Position numbers and translations under genes: made by a program. Shown piece by piece: positions 33,612 through 42,503 of a stretch of DNA of 64,000 nucleotides; position 1 is the stretch's first letter, and the number at the start of each line of letters is the position of its first letter. Source of the stretch: Lentzea waywayandensis (GTDB lineage: Bacteria > Actinomycetota > Actinomycetes > Mycobacteriales > Pseudonocardiaceae); assembly GCF_900115955.1 (NCBI RefSeq), contig NZ_FOYL01000013.1:1-64000 (forward strand), written 5' to 3'. The notes under the pieces are model-generated. The model saw only the letters and a list, made by a program, of their open reading frames with translations, was not told the DNA's origin and did not search any database.

Positions 33612-34370
33612 TTACGAGGGCGGCAGCAGTTCCGGACGACGCGGCCGGATCACGTCGCCGGAGGACTCCCCGCGCACCCGCCGCATCACCCACGGAACGA
33701 CGTGCTCGCGGGCCCACTGCCAGTCCTCGGCCCGCCGCGCGCGACGGTCGACCAGCGGAGCCACGCCGAGCAGGGTCCGCTCCAGCGCGTGCTCGACCCC
33801 CAGGCCCTCCAGAACGGAGATCGCGACCTCGGTGTGCCCGAGCGAGTTGAGGTGCAGCCGGTCCGCGGACCACATGCGACGGTCGCGCAGCTGCCGCATG
33901 TTCCACATGTCGCCCAGGACGCACTCGTGTTCAGCGGCGATCGCGCGCACGTGCTCGTTGTAGATGGCCACGCGACCACGCATCTTGCGGAACACCGGGT
34001 CGTCCCCGCCGTCCACGCCCGTGAACAGGATTACGCGCGCGCCCGCGTTGGCCAACCGCGCGACGGCCGCGCGGTAGCGGCGCATCAACGCGTCGATGTC
34101 CACCTTCGGGCGCATGAGGTCGTTGCCGCCCGCGTAGAGCGAGACGAGGTCCGGCTTCATCGAGAGAGCGCGCTCAAGCTGCTCGCCCAGCACCTGCGGC
34201 AGCAGCCGGCCGCGCACGGCCAGGTTGGCGTAGGTGAACTCGGGATCCGCCGCGCCCAGCACGTCGGCGACGCGGTCCGCCCAGCCCCGCACTCCGTTCG
34301 GTCGACTGGCGTCGTCATCGCCCACACCCTCGGTGAACGAGTCCCCCAACGCCACAAAACGCTTGCTCAT
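33612..34370 (-). CDS. SGNH/GDSL-family hydrolase
   Basis: A 252-residue cytoplasmic lipase/esterase-fold protein. Block I is 'FVALGDSFTEGVGDD' (nucleophile Ser), block II Gly is in 'NLAVRGRLLPQ', block III is 'SLYAGGNDLMRP' and block V is 'SADRLHLNSLGH', supplying the Asp-x-x-His pair. There is no signal peptide. The ATG at 34370 starts directly before the first strand. It hydrolyses an ester or acetyl group; the substrate is unknown. Confidence 0.92.
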   Translation of the reverse strand: MSKRFVALGDSFTEGVGDDDASRPNGVRGWADRVADVLGAADPEFTYANLAVRGRLLPQVLGEQLERALSMKPDLVSLYAGGNDLMRPKVDIDALMRRYRAAVARLANAGARVILFTGVDGGDDPVFRKMRGRVAIYNEHVRAIAAEHECVLGDMWNMRQLRDRRMWSADRLHLNSLGHTEVAISVLEGLGVEHALERTLLGVAPLVDRRARRAEDWQWAREHVVPWVMRRVRGESSGDVIRPRRPELLPPS

Positions 34371-34426
34371 GCTCACGACCCTATGTGGGGCATTCGGCGC
34401 AGACATGGCCGGGGTTGCGGCCTCGT

Positions 34427-34445
34427 CGATAACGTTTCGATAACG
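34427..34445. repeat. Direct repeat CGATAACG, one helical turn apart
   Basis: Two copies of CGATAACG (34427-34434 and 34438-34445) are separated by 3 bases, an 11-base period, in the gap between the divergent SGNH hydrolase and DUF4142 genes. The spacing is typical of tandem response-regulator binding sites. No regulator is identified. Confidence 0.4.
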
Positions 34446-34495
34446 GCCACGTCTCGAACTGAGGCGCTATCGCATTGCTGGCCGTATCCCCGGTC

Positions 34496-35410
34496 GTGCG
34501 ACTCTCCACGGACTTGGCGAAGCCGACGCGACTGATGGTCGCGCTGGCCGGCTGTGCGCTGGCGGTGCTCCTCAACACCGGGAGCGCGGTCGGCCAGCCC
34601 AGCACGACGCCGTCCACCCCCATCTCGACCCCGCCGCCCGACAGCGGCGGCAAGGGCGACGAGGTCGTCCAGACGCAGTGGGGGCCGCTCGGGCCGGCTG
34701 ACCGGGACTTCATGAACCGCGTCAAGCAGGCCGGGCTGTGGGAGAAGCCCGCGGGCGAGAAGGGCAAGGCCAAGCGGGCCGACCAGCCCAAGATCCAAGA
34801 GGCCTCCAAGCACCTCATCGAGGGGCACACGCTCCTGGACAACGTGGTGAACCGGGCGGGCGTTCTGCTCGGCCACACGTTGCCCACGGAGGCCTCGGAC
34901 GAGCAGAAGGGCTGGCTCGCCGAGATGGACGCGGCGAACGGCGACGAGTTCGACGCCGTTTTCGCCAACCGGCTCCGCGCGGCGCACGGCAAGGTCTACG
35001 CCTATGCCGCGCAGATCCGGGCGGGCACCAAGAACGAGCTCATCCGCATCCTTTCCACGCAAGCGATGATCACCGTCTTCGACCACATGAAGGTGCTCGA
35101 GGAGACCGGTCGCGTCGACTTCGCCGGACTGGAGTCACCACAACCACTCGCGCCACCGCCGCCCGCGAACGACGCCGGGGCACCGGACGCGACAGGTGAC
35201 CAGGCTGCCGACCAGTCAGCCAACCCGACCGACGGCGTGATCCCGACCGTGCCGGAGGGCACCAGGTTCACCCGCACCGCCGAGCAAGGCGTGTTCGGGG
35301 ACAACAACGGTGTCTTCTTCGCCGCCATCGGGGTGCTCGCGCTCGCGCTGGTGGGGATGCGAATGATATCCCGGTCGAAGAAATCACGGCGGAAATCTCG
35401 TTCGTTCTAG
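34496..35410 (+). CDS. DUF4142-domain exported, membrane-anchored protein
   Basis: A protein of about 304 residues. A signal/anchor segment ('LMVALAGCALAVLLNTGSAV') is followed by a helical DUF4142 domain (about residues 45-200, 'WGPLGPADRDFMNRVKQAGLWE', 'HTLLDNVVNRAGVLLGHTLP'), a disordered Pro/Ala/Asp stretch and a C-terminal membrane helix ('GVFFAAIGVLALALVGMRM') ending in a basic tail. DUF4142 is a ferritin-like four-helix domain of unknown function found in exported proteins. GTG 34496 is preferred, with a TTG at 34475 as the alternative. It is followed after 95 bases by the DUF1996 gene. Confidence 0.85.
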   Translation: MRLSTDLAKPTRLMVALAGCALAVLLNTGSAVGQPSTTPSTPISTPPPDSGGKGDEVVQTQWGPLGPADRDFMNRVKQAGLWEKPAGEKGKAKRADQPKIQEASKHLIEGHTLLDNVVNRAGVLLGHTLPTEASDEQKGWLAEMDAANGDEFDAVFANRLRAAHGKVYAYAAQIRAGTKNELIRILSTQAMITVFDHMKVLEETGRVDFAGLESPQPLAPPPPANDAGAPDATGDQAADQSANPTDGVIPTVPEGTRFTRTAEQGVFGDNNGVFFAAIGVLALALVGMRMISRSKKSRRKSRSF

Positions 35411-35505
35411 CAAAAACAGCACACCCAGGTTCATCCCGAAGATAGCGGCCCCATACCGCCGTCAGCTTCACCATGCCGTTTTATCGGACTACCACGAGGT
35501 GGCAA

Positions 35506-36975
35506 ATGGCTATTCACCGGAGGAAATCCACGATCTGGCTCACCGCCGCCGCGGCGGCGATGGCCGTGGTCGCGGGCGGTGCCGCGGTGGTGGCCATCAG
35601 TTCTTCTGATGGCGCCGCGCTCGCCGACGGGCCGGACAAGAGCTTGTTCGTCGACATCACCAAGGTGAAGCCGAACGTCAAAAAACCAAAGCCGGAGAAC
35701 GACGCCACCACAGGCACGTTCACCGTGAACTGCGGGCGGAACGAGAACGGGCACTTCAACCCGGACAACTTCATCGCGCAGCCTGGTGTTCGCAACGGTG
35801 CCCAGCACCTGCACGACTACGTCGGCAACCTCTCCACCAACGCGGACTCGAACAACAAGTCGCTGCAGGCGGCAGGCACGACCTGCAAGAACGGCGACAA
35901 GTCCGCGTACTTCTGGCCCGTCGTGCGCATCGTCGACGAGGAGCCGGAAGAGGCCGCGCCTCCCGCCGAGCAGGCCCCGCCGAAGAAGGACGACAAGGCG
36001 CAGCAGGACAAGGACAAGGCCGACAAGGCCGCACCCGCCCTCGAGTGCCCCGACGTCGCGTCGCTGCTGCCCGAGGACGTGCCGGACGCGGCCCAGGCGG
36101 AGATCGACAAGGAACTCGAGAACATCGAGAAGGTGACCGAGGAGGCCGAGAAGAAGGTCGCGGCCACCAAGGCCCAGGACCGCGACAACATCATCGTCGG
36201 CCCTACGCGTGAGAAGCGCGCCGCCATCCTGAACCGGATGATGCTGGCGTTCAGCCGCCAGGGCAAGCAGGCTCCCGACCTGAACCCGGCCGCCGCCTGT
36301 GCGGTGAAGGACAAGGCCGCGGGCGCGAAGGGTCTCGACAACGGCGGCGAGAACGCCGAAGCCGCTCAGGCCGAGGGCACCGAGGCCAAGAAGCAGCAGA
36401 ACAACCCCGAGGAGAACGCCGAGAACGAGCTCGAGGGCAACGAGGGCGAGATCCAGCGCCCCGCCGTCGTCGACCTGCAGTTCCGCGGCAGCCCGACCGG
36501 CAAGGTCGTCGCGATGCCGAAGTTCCTCCGCGTTCTCTACGGTGACGCGAAGGCCGGCCAGAACGGCCCGAAGAACGCCAAGGCCTCGTGGACCTGCTCC
36601 GGCTTCGAGGACAAGGTCCTGATGGACAAGTACCCGATCTGCCCGCAGGGCTCGAAGGTCAAGCGCGTGCACGACTTCCCGAGCTGCTGGGACGGCAAGA
36701 ACATCGACTCGGCCAACCACCGGGACCACATCGTGTTCCCCGACGCGAACGGCAAGTGCAAGAAGGGCTTCAAGGCTGTTCCCCAGCTGCGGATCTCCCT
36801 GACCTACAACATCCCGCTGGACGTCCAGAAGGACGGTCGCTACCTGGTCGACTCCTTCCCGGAGGAGGAGCACAACCCGCTCACCGACCACGACGACTTC
36901 GCCAACGTGATGTCGCAGAAGATCATGAACCGCCTCGTCAACTGCGTGAACACGGGCAAGAAGTGCCGCGAGTGA
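35506..36975 (+). CDS. DUF1996-domain exported protein with a charged insert
   Basis: A 489-residue secreted or anchored protein. The N-terminal hydrophobic segment is 'LTAAAAAMAVVAGGAAVVAI'. DUF1996 landmarks are 'GAQHLHDYVGNLSTNADS' and, far downstream, 'VHDFPSCWDGKNIDSANHRDH'. Between them is a long Glu/Lys/Ala-rich insert (about residues 150-320, with 'EEPEEAAPPAEQAPPKKDD' and a coiled-coil-like 'EIDKELENIEKVTEEAEKK'). The ATG at 35506 has GAGG 6 bases upstream; a further ATG at 35473 lacks one. DUF1996 occurs in fungal and actinobacterial secreted proteins; its role is unknown. A terminator follows. Confidence 0.87.
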   Translation: MAIHRRKSTIWLTAAAAAMAVVAGGAAVVAISSSDGAALADGPDKSLFVDITKVKPNVKKPKPENDATTGTFTVNCGRNENGHFNPDNFIAQPGVRNGAQHLHDYVGNLSTNADSNNKSLQAAGTTCKNGDKSAYFWPVVRIVDEEPEEAAPPAEQAPPKKDDKAQQDKDKADKAAPALECPDVASLLPEDVPDAAQAEIDKELENIEKVTEEAEKKVAATKAQDRDNIIVGPTREKRAAILNRMMLAFSRQGKQAPDLNPAAACAVKDKAAGAKGLDNGGENAEAAQAEGTEAKKQQNNPEENAENELEGNEGEIQRPAVVDLQFRGSPTGKVVAMPKFLRVLYGDAKAGQNGPKNAKASWTCSGFEDKVLMDKYPICPQGSKVKRVHDFPSCWDGKNIDSANHRDHIVFPDANGKCKKGFKAVPQLRISLTYNIPLDVQKDGRYLVDSFPEEEHNPLTDHDDFANVMSQKIMNRLVNCVNTGKKCRE

Positions 36976-37003
36976 CGCTCTGACCTCGTAGTTCAGATAG
37001 GCG

Positions 37004-37040
37004 AAATCCCCCGGTGCCCCTCCCGCGCACCGGGGGATTT
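37004..37040 (+). terminator. Terminator after the DUF1996 gene
   Basis: AAATCCCCCGGTGC (37004-37017) pairs perfectly with GCACCGGGGGATTT (37027-37040), with a 9-base loop and a T-rich 3' flank (TTTTCGTT). Confidence 0.85.
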
Positions 37041-37061
37041 TCGTTGTCCTGCTTGAGGTCT

Positions 37062-37077
37062 GTTCACCAGCGTGAAC
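37062..37077. promoter_or_regulatory. Inverted repeat GTTCAC-N4-GTGAAC upstream of the alginate-lyase-like gene
   Basis: GTTCAC (37062-37067) and GTGAAC (37072-37077) are separated by CAGC. The same arms and spacing recur at 60461-60476 upstream of the GH88 gene. It lies 52 bases before the ATG, adjacent to a dre-like site, so it is a likely operator for an unidentified regulator. Confidence 0.5.
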
Positions 37078-37100
37078 GTTGTGCCGGAATGGTTGACCGC

Positions 37101-37116
37101 AAAGGTATAGACCACT
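37101..37116. promoter_or_regulatory. dre-like operator upstream of the alginate-lyase-like gene
   Basis: AAAGGTATAGACCACT matches the DasR consensus ACTGGTCTAGACCACT at 13 of 16 positions, with a perfect right half (TAGACCACT). It ends 12 bases before the ATG at 37129, where bound protein would block transcription or initiation. Confidence 0.55.
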
Positions 37117-37128
37117 AACACTGGCCGC

Positions 37129-38298
37129 ATGGTCACCCGCTCCTGCACGGTGCTGATCGCACTGCTGGCATCTCTTCTGGTCCCGGTCACCGGCTCAGCT
37201 CAGGCGGCGCCGGCGACGTTCGTCCACCCAGGAGTCGTGGTCTCCCGGCCACAGCTCGACTTCACGCGCACCAAGGTCCTGGCCGGCGCACAGCCGTGGA
37301 AGCTCGCCTACGACCGCATGATGGCGTCGAAGTACGCCGACCTGAACCGCACGCCGAAGCCTCGCGCCGTCGTGGAATGCGGTCCCGTCAGCAATCCCAA
37401 CAACGGCTGCACCGACGAACGCGAGGACGCGCTCGCGGCCTACACCCTCTCCCTGGCCTGGTACGTCACCCGGGACGCCAGGTACGCGACCAAGGCGATC
37501 CAGATCATGGACGCCTGGTCGGCCACGATCCGCGACCACACCAACTCGAACGCACCGCTGCAGACCGCGTGGTCGGCGAGCAGCTGGCCCAAGGCCGCCG
37601 AGATCATGAAGCACGTCTACGGAACCTGGCCCAACAGCGCCAGGTTCGGCACGATGCTGCGCAACGTCTACCTGCCCGAGATCCAGAACGGCCGCGCGAA
37701 CACCAACGGCAACTGGGAACTGAGCATGATGGAGGCGTCGATCGGCATCGCGGTGTTCCTGGAGGACAAGGCCGCCTACGACAAGGCGATCGGCATCTTC
37801 CGGACGCGCATCCAGGCGTTCATCTACCTGACCACCGACGGCGCGCTGCCGAAGACGCCGCCGGGCAGTGGCATCGACACCAGGGCCGAGATCATCTCCT
37901 ACTGGCACAACCAGTCCACGTTCGTCGACGGCCTCACCCAGGAGACCTGCCGCGACTTCGCCCACACGGCCTACGGACTCTCCGCCGCCTCGCACCTCGC
38001 CGAGACCGCGCGGATCCAGGGGCAGGACATCTGGGGTGAGATCAAGGACCGCATGCGGCACGCGTGGGGCCTGCACACCAAGTACCAGAACGGTGAGCCG
38101 GTGCCGTCGTGGCTGTGCGGCGGCTCGTACAGCCGTGAGCTCGGGCCGACGCCGGAGGTCAGCTACAACGCGCTGAACACCCGGCTGGGCATCGCGATGG
38201 CGAACACCAAGCTCTACACGGAGTCGAAGCGTCCACACGGGACCGACAACCTCTTCATCGCGTGGGAGACGCTGACTCACGCAGCCAACCCCAGCTAA
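37129..38298 (+). CDS. Secreted alginate-lyase-family (PL5-like fold) polysaccharide lyase
   Basis: A 389-residue exported protein with an (alpha/alpha)-barrel alginate-lyase domain. The signal peptide is 'VLIALLASLLVPVTGSAQAAPA'. Family landmarks are 'HPGVVVSRPQLDFTRTKVLAG', 'NTNGNWELSMMEASIGIAVFLED', which supplies the active-site Asn/Trp region, and 'SYWHNQSTFVDGLTQETCRDFAHTAYGL', which supplies the catalytic His and Arg. It would cleave uronic-acid-rich polysaccharide by beta-elimination. The GH88 enzyme at 60664 acts on the unsaturated products of such reactions. Two candidate operators lie upstream. Confidence 0.9.
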   Translation: MVTRSCTVLIALLASLLVPVTGSAQAAPATFVHPGVVVSRPQLDFTRTKVLAGAQPWKLAYDRMMASKYADLNRTPKPRAVVECGPVSNPNNGCTDEREDALAAYTLSLAWYVTRDARYATKAIQIMDAWSATIRDHTNSNAPLQTAWSASSWPKAAEIMKHVYGTWPNSARFGTMLRNVYLPEIQNGRANTNGNWELSMMEASIGIAVFLEDKAAYDKAIGIFRTRIQAFIYLTTDGALPKTPPGSGIDTRAEIISYWHNQSTFVDGLTQETCRDFAHTAYGLSAASHLAETARIQGQDIWGEIKDRMRHAWGLHTKYQNGEPVPSWLCGGSYSRELGPTPEVSYNALNTRLGIAMANTKLYTESKRPHGTDNLFIAWETLTHAANPS

Positions 38299-38317
38299 GA
38301 GGTACTAGCGTGCGCTC

Positions 38318-40006
38318 ATGACCGAGACACCGGACGTGAAGCCACGCAGCCGCGACGTGACCGACGGCCTGGAGCGCACCGCCGCGCGCGGCATGCTCCG
38401 GGCCGTCGGCATGGGTGACGAGGACTGGGAGAAGCCGCAGATCGGCGTCGCCTCGTCGTGGAACGAGATCACGCCGTGCAACCTGTCGCTGGACCGCCTC
38501 GCGAAGGCGTCGAAGGACGGCGTGCACGCGGCGGGCGGGTATCCGCTGGAGTTCGGCACGATCTCGGTGTCGGACGGCATCTCGATGGGCCACGAGGGCA
38601 TGCACTTCTCGCTGGTCTCGCGCGAGGTGATCGCCGACAGCGTCGAGACCGTGATGATGGCCGAGCGGCTGGACGGCTCGGTGCTGCTCGCGGGCTGCGA
38701 CAAGTCGTTGCCCGGCATGCTGATGGCGGCGGCGCGGCTCGACCTGGCCAGCGTGTTCCTCTACGCGGGCTCGATCCTGCCGGGCCGGGTCACGCTGACC
38801 GACGGCACCGAGAAGGAGGTCACGATCATCGACGCGTTCGAGGCCGTCGGGGCCTGCGCGCGCGGACTGATGAGCCGTGAGGACGTCGACCTGATCGAAC
38901 GCGCGATCTGCCCCGGCGAGGGCGCGTGCGGTGGCATGTACACGGCGAACACCATGGCCAGTGCGGCCGAGGCGCTGGGCATGTCGTTGCCCGGCAGTGC
39001 CGCTCCCCCGGCCACCGACCGCCGCCGGGACGGGTTCGCGCGCCGCTCCGGCCAGGCCGTGGTCGAGATGCTGCGCAAGGGCATCACCGCGCGGCAGATC
39101 ATGACGCGCGAGGCGTTCGAGAACGCGATCGCCGTCGTCATGGCGTTCGGTGGCTCCACCAACGCGGTGCTGCACCTGCTCGCCATCGCGCACGAGGCCG
39201 GCGTCGAGCTGTCGCTGGACGACTTCAGCCGCATCGGCGAGCGCGTGCCGCACCTCGCGGACATGAAGCCGTTCGGACGGCACGTGATGACGGACGTCGA
39301 CCGCATCGGCGGCGTGCCCGTGGTGATGAAGGCGCTGCTGGACGCCGGTCTGCTGCACGGCGACTGCCTCACCGTCACCGGTCGCACGGTCGCCGAGAAC
39401 CTCGCCGACATCAACCCGCCCGACCCGGACGGCCTGGTGCTGCGCGCGCTCGACAAGCCCATCCACCACACCGGCGGCATCACGATCCTCAAGGGCTCGC
39501 TGGCCCCGGACGGCGCCGTGGTGAAGTCGGCGGGCTTCGACTCGGACGTCTTCACCGGCACCGCGCGGGTGTTCGACCGCGAACGCGCCGCGATGGACGC
39601 GCTGGAGGACGGCACCATCACCGCCGGCGACGTCGTGGTCATCCGCTACGAGGGCCCCAAGGGCGGGCCCGGCATGCGCGAGATGCTCGCGATCACCGCG
39701 GCGATCAAGGGCGCGGGCCTCGGCAAGGACGTCCTGCTGCTCACCGACGGCCGGTTCTCCGGTGGTACGACAGGACTTTGCGTCGGGCACGTCGCGCCGG
39801 AAGCGGTCGACGGCGGGCCCATCGCGTTCGTGCGCGACGGCGACCAGATCACGCTGAACGTCGCCAAGGGCACGCTCGACGTGGACGCCGACCTGGACAG
39901 CCGCAAGGACGGCTGGGCACCGCTGCCTCCGCGCTACGAACGCGGTGTGCTCGCCAAGTACGCCAAGCTGGTCGGCTCGGCGTCACGCGGAGCCGTCTGC
40001 GACTAG
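38318..40006 (+). CDS. ilvD: Dihydroxy-acid dehydratase
   Basis: A 562-residue Fe-S enzyme of branched-chain amino acid and pantothenate synthesis; it converts 2,3-dihydroxy-isovalerate or -methylvalerate to the 2-keto acid. Cluster cysteines are visible in 'VLLAGCDKSLPGM' and 'ICPGEGACGGMYTANTMA', and the C-terminal 'TDGRFSGGTTGLCVGHVAPEA' holds the active-site Ser. Length and motifs are complete. It begins 20 bases after the alginate-lyase-like gene and its stop overlaps the LysR stop by 4 bases. No other ilv gene is nearby. Confidence 0.96.
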   Translation: MTETPDVKPRSRDVTDGLERTAARGMLRAVGMGDEDWEKPQIGVASSWNEITPCNLSLDRLAKASKDGVHAAGGYPLEFGTISVSDGISMGHEGMHFSLVSREVIADSVETVMMAERLDGSVLLAGCDKSLPGMLMAAARLDLASVFLYAGSILPGRVTLTDGTEKEVTIIDAFEAVGACARGLMSREDVDLIERAICPGEGACGGMYTANTMASAAEALGMSLPGSAAPPATDRRRDGFARRSGQAVVEMLRKGITARQIMTREAFENAIAVVMAFGGSTNAVLHLLAIAHEAGVELSLDDFSRIGERVPHLADMKPFGRHVMTDVDRIGGVPVVMKALLDAGLLHGDCLTVTGRTVAENLADINPPDPDGLVLRALDKPIHHTGGITILKGSLAPDGAVVKSAGFDSDVFTGTARVFDRERAAMDALEDGTITAGDVVVIRYEGPKGGPGMREMLAITAAIKGAGLGKDVLLLTDGRFSGGTTGLCVGHVAPEAVDGGPIAFVRDGDQITLNVAKGTLDVDADLDSRKDGWAPLPPRYERGVLAKYAKLVGSASRGAVCD

Positions 40007-40833
40007 AAGCTGAGCTTGGCCGCCGAGCGAACCAGTGAGGCCACTGGCGAGCCCGGCGGCCAGGCGAGCAAGGTGGTGACCTCCGGCGCGTCCACCACGG
40101 GCACCGCAACGTGCTCCGGCCACTGCCAGGCACGGCTGGAGGCGGGGATGACGAGCAGGGTCCTGCCGAGCGCCACGAGCTGGGCGAGCTGCGACTGGGT
40201 GCGCACCTCGGGTCCTGGCCCGTCCGGATAGGTCCCGTCGAGCCGGGGCCAGCGGGCGATCGGCAGGTCCGGCACGGCGCTGACCTCCGCCAGCGTGACG
40301 CTCTCGCGGGCCGCGAGCGGATGCGCCGCCGGGACGATCGCCACCTGGCTCTCGGTGTGCAGGTCGGCGGTGTCGAACCCGGCGAGGTCGTCGAACGGGC
40401 GGTGCATCAACGCCACGTCGGCCTGCCCGTCGCGCAGCCGGTGCGCCTGCTCCCCCACCTCGCACAGCAGCACCTCGACCGGGTCGGCCAGCGCGTCGAG
40501 AAGCGCTCGCAGCAGCTCGTGCGACGCTCCGGCCTTCGTCACCAGCACCAACGGGCGTTCCGGATCCCCCGCTCGACGGGTACGGCGGACGGCGGCCGAG
40601 ACCGCGTCGAGGGCCGTTCTGGCCTCCCGCAACAACACCCGGCCCGCGTCGGTGAGCGCCGCGCCACGACGGTCCCGGTCGAGCAGCCGGACGCCGAGCC
40701 GTCGTTCCAGCTGGGTGATCGCCCGTGAGAGGGGCGGCTGGGCGATCCCGAGCCGTTCGGCGGCACGCCCGAAGTGGAGCTCCTCCGCGACGGCCACGAA
40801 GTAGCGGAGCTCGCGGGTCTCCAGATCGTCCAC
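40003..40833 (-). CDS. LysR-family transcriptional regulator
   Basis: A 276-residue LysR regulator. The N-terminal winged helix reads 'LRYFVAVAEELHFGRAAERLGIAQPPLSRAITQLERRLG', followed by an effector-binding domain from about residue 90. It is divergent from an SDR gene with a perfect 15-base palindrome between them, the classical arrangement for LysR control of a neighbour plus autoregulation. The inducer is unknown. Confidence 0.93.
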   Translation of the reverse strand: MDDLETRELRYFVAVAEELHFGRAAERLGIAQPPLSRAITQLERRLGVRLLDRDRRGAALTDAGRVLLREARTALDAVSAAVRRTRRAGDPERPLVLVTKAGASHELLRALLDALADPVEVLLCEVGEQAHRLRDGQADVALMHRPFDDLAGFDTADLHTESQVAIVPAAHPLAARESVTLAEVSAVPDLPIARWPRLDGTYPDGPGPEVRTQSQLAQLVALGRTLLVIPASSRAWQWPEHVAVPVVDAPEVTTLLAWPPGSPVASLVRSAAKLSF

Positions 40834-40846
40834 GAACCCGAGCCTA

Positions 40847-40861
40847 ATACCCGGTGGGTAT
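40847..40861. promoter_or_regulatory. Palindrome between LysR and SDR genes
   Basis: ATACCC-GGT-GGGTAT is a perfect inverted repeat centred 21 bases from the LysR start codon. It probably serves as the recognition half of the LysR operator, but it does not show the simple T-N11-A form. Confidence 0.55.
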
Positions 40862-40910
40862 CAGAGCTTACTGAATCGATCTTGGACAGCACGTGCACAG
40901 CGGGCCGAGC

Positions 40911-41624
40911 ATGGGTCGGGTGAAGGACACGAAAACCGCGCTGGTCACCGGCGCGAACAAGGGAATCGGCTTCGCCATCGCCCAAGGGCTCGGGGCGCTC
41001 GGCTTCAGGGTCGCGGTGGGCGCACGCGACGACGTCCGCCGCAAGGATGCCGTCGAGCGCTTGCGCGCCAGGGGAATCGACGCGTTCGGAGTGGCACTGG
41101 ACGTCACCTCCGACGACAGCGTCGCGGAGGCCGCGGCGACGATCGAACGGCTCGACGTGCTCGTCAACAACGCCGGCATCGGCGGACGGACCGATGCGGG
41201 AGCACAGGACCCGACGACACTGGACCTCGACGTCGTCCGCACCGTCCTCGACACCAACGTGTTCGGGGTCGTCCGGGTGACGAACGCGATGCTCCCGTTG
41301 CTGCGCCAGGCCACCTCGCCACGAATCGTCAACGTGTCGAGCAACATGGGTTCGCTCGCGTTGCGAACCGGTCCGATCATGGCCGCGTACGCGCCGTCGA
41401 AGTCGATGCTCAACAGCATCACGGTGCAGTACGCGCGGGCGTTCGACGGCACGAACGTCATCGTGAACGCCTGCTGCCCCGGCTACGTCGCGACCGACTT
41501 CACCGGCTTCGCCTCACCGCGCACACCCGAGCAGGGCGCCGCGATCGCGCTCCGGCTCGCCACCCTGCCGGACGACGGGCCGCGCGGCGGCTTCTTCGAC
41601 GACGAGGGCGTCATCGCCTGGTGA
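40911..41624 (+). CDS. Short-chain dehydrogenase/reductase
   Basis: A 237-residue classical SDR: the NADP-binding loop is 'LVTGANKGIGFAIAQGL', the 'LVNNAGIGG' motif, the catalytic Ser in 'RIVNVSSNMGSL' and Tyr-x3-Lys in 'AAYAPSKSMLN', with 'NACCPGYVATDFTGF' at the C-terminal side. The pattern resembles carbonyl reductases acting on aldehydes or ketones. ATG 40911 is used; a GTG at 40920 is an alternative. Likely controlled by the divergent LysR protein. Confidence 0.92.
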   Translation: MGRVKDTKTALVTGANKGIGFAIAQGLGALGFRVAVGARDDVRRKDAVERLRARGIDAFGVALDVTSDDSVAEAAATIERLDVLVNNAGIGGRTDAGAQDPTTLDLDVVRTVLDTNVFGVVRVTNAMLPLLRQATSPRIVNVSSNMGSLALRTGPIMAAYAPSKSMLNSITVQYARAFDGTNVIVNACCPGYVATDFTGFASPRTPEQGAAIALRLATLPDDGPRGGFFDDEGVIAW

Positions 41625-41752
41625 GAGGGTCGCCCGGTCGGCTGAACTCGCCACGCGGGCACGGTCACCCGGTCGGTGGGCACCCGCGATCGAACTCACA
41701 GCGGCGGGTACTTCGCGGTGGCAGGCAACAGCCGACGCGGAGGGACGACACG

Positions 41753-42493
41753 ATGATCGATCAGACGCACGTTGAGGCTCTGTACGACTGCGACGTGATC
41801 GACAACCGGGGCGAGAAGATCGGTTCGGTCAAGCGGGTGTGGCTCGAGGACGGCACCGGCAGGCCGATGTGGGCCGAGGTCCACACCGGACTGTTCGGCA
41901 TGAAGGAGAGCTTCGTCCCGATCCAGCAGGGACAGGTGGCGGGCGGCGCGATCACCGTCCCCGTCACCAAGGAGCAGGTGAAGGAGTCGCCGAGCACGCA
42001 CACCTCGGGCGACCACATGTCGGACCAGGAGCAGGAGGCGCTCTACCGGCACTACGGGATGATCCCGCAGGCCAAGACCGGTGAGCACGACCGGCTCGAC
42101 GGCAACGGCCGGCAGCGTGGCGCGGGCCACGCGGCCGAGGTCACGCTCTCGGAGGAGAGGCTCGACGTCGGCACCCGCAGCGTCGAGACGGGCCGGGTGC
42201 GGCTGGTCAAGCACACGGTCACCGAGCAGCGCAACGTCACCGTGCCGGTCACGCACGAGGAGGTCCGGGTCGTCCGCGAACCCGCGGAAGGCAGCAGCGG
42301 CAAGGCGTTCGCCGACGAACAGGCGGAAGTCACGCTGCACCGCGAGGAACCGGTGGTGCAGAAGCGCACCGAGGCCGTGGAGCGGGTGCGGCTGGAGAAG
42401 GACGCGGTCACCGAGCAGAAGGACGTCAAGGGCGAGGTCCGCAAGGAACGCGTCGAGGTCGAGCGCCACGACGAACCGCGCGGCCGCCGCTGA
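41753..42493 (+). CDS. PRC-barrel and DUF2382 stress-type protein
   Basis: A 246-residue soluble protein. An N-terminal PRC-barrel (about 1-85, 'LYDCDVIDNRGEKIGSVKRVW') precedes a DUF2382 domain of charged beta-repeats ('LSEERLDVGTRSVETGRVRL', 'RKERVEVERHDEPRGRR'). GGAGGG lies before the ATG. Such proteins (YsnF-like) are linked with general stress responses in actinobacteria and Deinococcus; molecular function is unknown. A terminator follows. Confidence 0.9.
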   Translation: MIDQTHVEALYDCDVIDNRGEKIGSVKRVWLEDGTGRPMWAEVHTGLFGMKESFVPIQQGQVAGGAITVPVTKEQVKESPSTHTSGDHMSDQEQEALYRHYGMIPQAKTGEHDRLDGNGRQRGAGHAAEVTLSEERLDVGTRSVETGRVRLVKHTVTEQRNVTVPVTHEEVRVVREPAEGSSGKAFADEQAEVTLHREEPVVQKRTEAVERVRLEKDAVTEQKDVKGEVRKERVEVERHDEPRGRR

Positions 42494-42503
42494 CCGAATG
42501 TCC

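Noticed and set aside
38318..40006. ilvD as part of a branched-chain amino acid operon with the Liv transporter
   Set aside because: The two loci are 5 kb apart, on opposite strands and separated by unrelated genes; no other ilv gene is present.
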